From an uncultured Rhizobiaceae group bacterium (GTDB lineage: Bacteria > Pseudomonadota > Alphaproteobacteria > Rhizobiales > Rhizobiaceae), in NCBI GenBank assembly GCA_938010435.1, contig CALLUS010000002.1, positions 248,001 through 312,000 on the forward strand: a stretch of DNA of 64,000 nt, given 5' to 3'. The notes below the pieces were generated by a model, which worked only from the letters and a program-made list of their open reading frames with translations, was not told where the DNA came from and did not search any database. Shown one piece after another: positions 63,394 to 64,000 of the stretch; the stretch's first letter is position 1; every line of letters starts with the position of its first letter. Position numbers and translations under genes: made by a program.

Positions 63394-64000
63394 TTATCCG
63401 CCGAGGAAAAGTTCACCTACTTTTGGATTAGCCAGCAGATCATCGCCCTTATCGGCAATGGCCACCTCACCATTCACCAAGACATAACCGATGTCAGCAA
63501 ACTCAAGGCCTTTTTTGGCGTTCTGTTCGACCATGATGATCGTCTTACCTTCAGTGTGTTGAAGGTCATGTAGAATTTCAAAAACCATATCGATAAAGCG
63601 AGGTTCCAAACCAATGGATGGTTCGTCCACTAAAAGAACTTCAGGGTCCATGACCAGCGCACGCGAAATTTCCAGCAAACGACGCTCACCGCCCGACAAC
63701 ACCTTTGCCAGATGTTTACGTCGCGCAGCCAAGCGCGGGTATTTATCAAAAACCTGTTCAGCTGCCCGTTTCGCCTCGGCAGGTTGGTCTTTCAAGAAGC
63801 CGCCCATCCAGAGATTTTCTTCAACCGTCATGCCCGGAAAAACTGATTTGTCCTGCAAGATATAGGCGATGCCAGCATCGCTCAGCTTTTGGTTTGGAGA
63901 TAGTTTAGTCACGTCTTTTTTGTCAGGCCCGTCACCAATCTTAATGGAACCCGAAAAGATATTGTTGAAACCAAAGATTGCATGAAGGACCGTGGACTTA
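63394..64000 (-). CDS. LivF-type branched-chain amino acid ABC ATPase, 5' end outside
   Basis: The last ~202 residues of an ABC ATPase are visible, starting at the end of Walker A (KSTVLHAIFGF). It has the Q-loop ILQDKSVFPGMTVEENLWMGG, the signature LSGGERRLLEISRAL, Walker B VLLVDEPSIGLEP and the switch region IIMVEQNAKKGLEFAD. These are the features of LivF (urea/branched-chain amino acid transporters). The gene runs off the window at base 64000, and the stop is at 63394-63396. It nearly abuts the convergent MFS gene. Confidence 0.9.
   Translation of the reverse strand, partial: KSTVLHAIFGFNNIFSGSIKIGDGPDKKDVTKLSPNQKLSDAGIAYILQDKSVFPGMTVEENLWMGGFLKDQPAEAKRAAEQVFDKYPRLAARRKHLAKVLSGGERRLLEISRALVMDPEVLLVDEPSIGLEPRFIDMVFEILHDLQHTEGKTIIMVEQNAKKGLEFADIGYVLVNGEVAIADKGDDLLANPKVGELFLGG

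Overview
The window looks like chromosome from a marine-type alphaproteobacterium, most likely of the Hyphomicrobiales (Rhizobiales) or a close relative. The reasons are an atpI-atpB-atpE F0 operon, a RirA-type iron regulator, an alphaproteobacterial Zur box, class III PHA synthase genes with a PhaR/phasin pair, and a Ppx protein with a long basic N-terminal extension. Coding density is high, with many ATGA-type start/stop overlaps. I cannot name a species.

Layout. 1-5280: ATP synthase F0 genes (atpE partial, atpB, atpI), a SleB-type cell wall hydrolase, der and a membrane-anchored TPR protein. 5420-12782: a 7.35-kb AT-richer integrative element in the 3' end of guaA, bounded by a 15-bp imperfect direct repeat that re-creates the guaA stop codon at both ends. 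It carries a tyrosine integrase, a second catalytic-domain-only tyrosine recombinase, a clamp-loader-like AAA+ ATPase with a partner protein, a Wzz-like membrane protein co-transcribed with a 47-aa membrane peptide and an uncharacterised Trp-rich protein, several small unknown genes, and a striking array of hairpins. 12768-23469: guaA, a cyclic-nucleotide-binding membrane protein, tspO, rsmB, two MAPEG proteins, guaB, a polysaccharide deacetylase with a very basic tail, rlmE and ppx. 23675-25352: an iron-binding periplasmic protein behind a RirA (IRO) box, convergent with rirA.

25449-37936 is a long minus-strand run of closely spaced genes. From upstream to downstream it holds phaR, an alpha/beta hydrolase, a succinate-semialdehyde-type dehydrogenase, an FAA hydrolase, a CitE-like lyase, a complete second succinate dehydrogenase/fumarate reductase-type complex (B, D, C, A order), a class I hydratase (alpha, beta), an amidohydrolase and a CobW GTPase. 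Together they look like a funnel of C4/C5 dicarboxylates into central metabolism. 38115-45635 is PHA metabolism: phasin on the minus strand, then on the plus strand a catabolic acetolactate-synthase-like enzyme, an Fe-alcohol dehydrogenase, phaE, phaC and a Pct-like CoA-transferase. PhaR-type TGC-N3-GCA sites lie around phaR and the phasin gene.

45645-55125 is phenylacetate catabolism: paaK (overlapping selO) divergent from paaZ-paaX, then paaABCDE. Two TGTTAC-N26-GTAACA dyads with identical spacing sit before paaZ/paaK and before paaA. 55122-56096 is a divergent hemC. 56131-59160 is the zinc-uptake locus znuA / znuC-znuB-zur with a Zur box between the divergent arms. 59167-63389 holds xylA, xylB and an MFS transporter. 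The window ends inside a LivF-type ABC ATPase gene.

The part most likely to be undescribed is the guaA element: two tyrosine recombinases, a 19-bp direct repeat that could define a nested unit, an RFC-like ATPase, a hairpin array and a Wzz-like cargo gene, with no recognisable capsid or conjugation genes.
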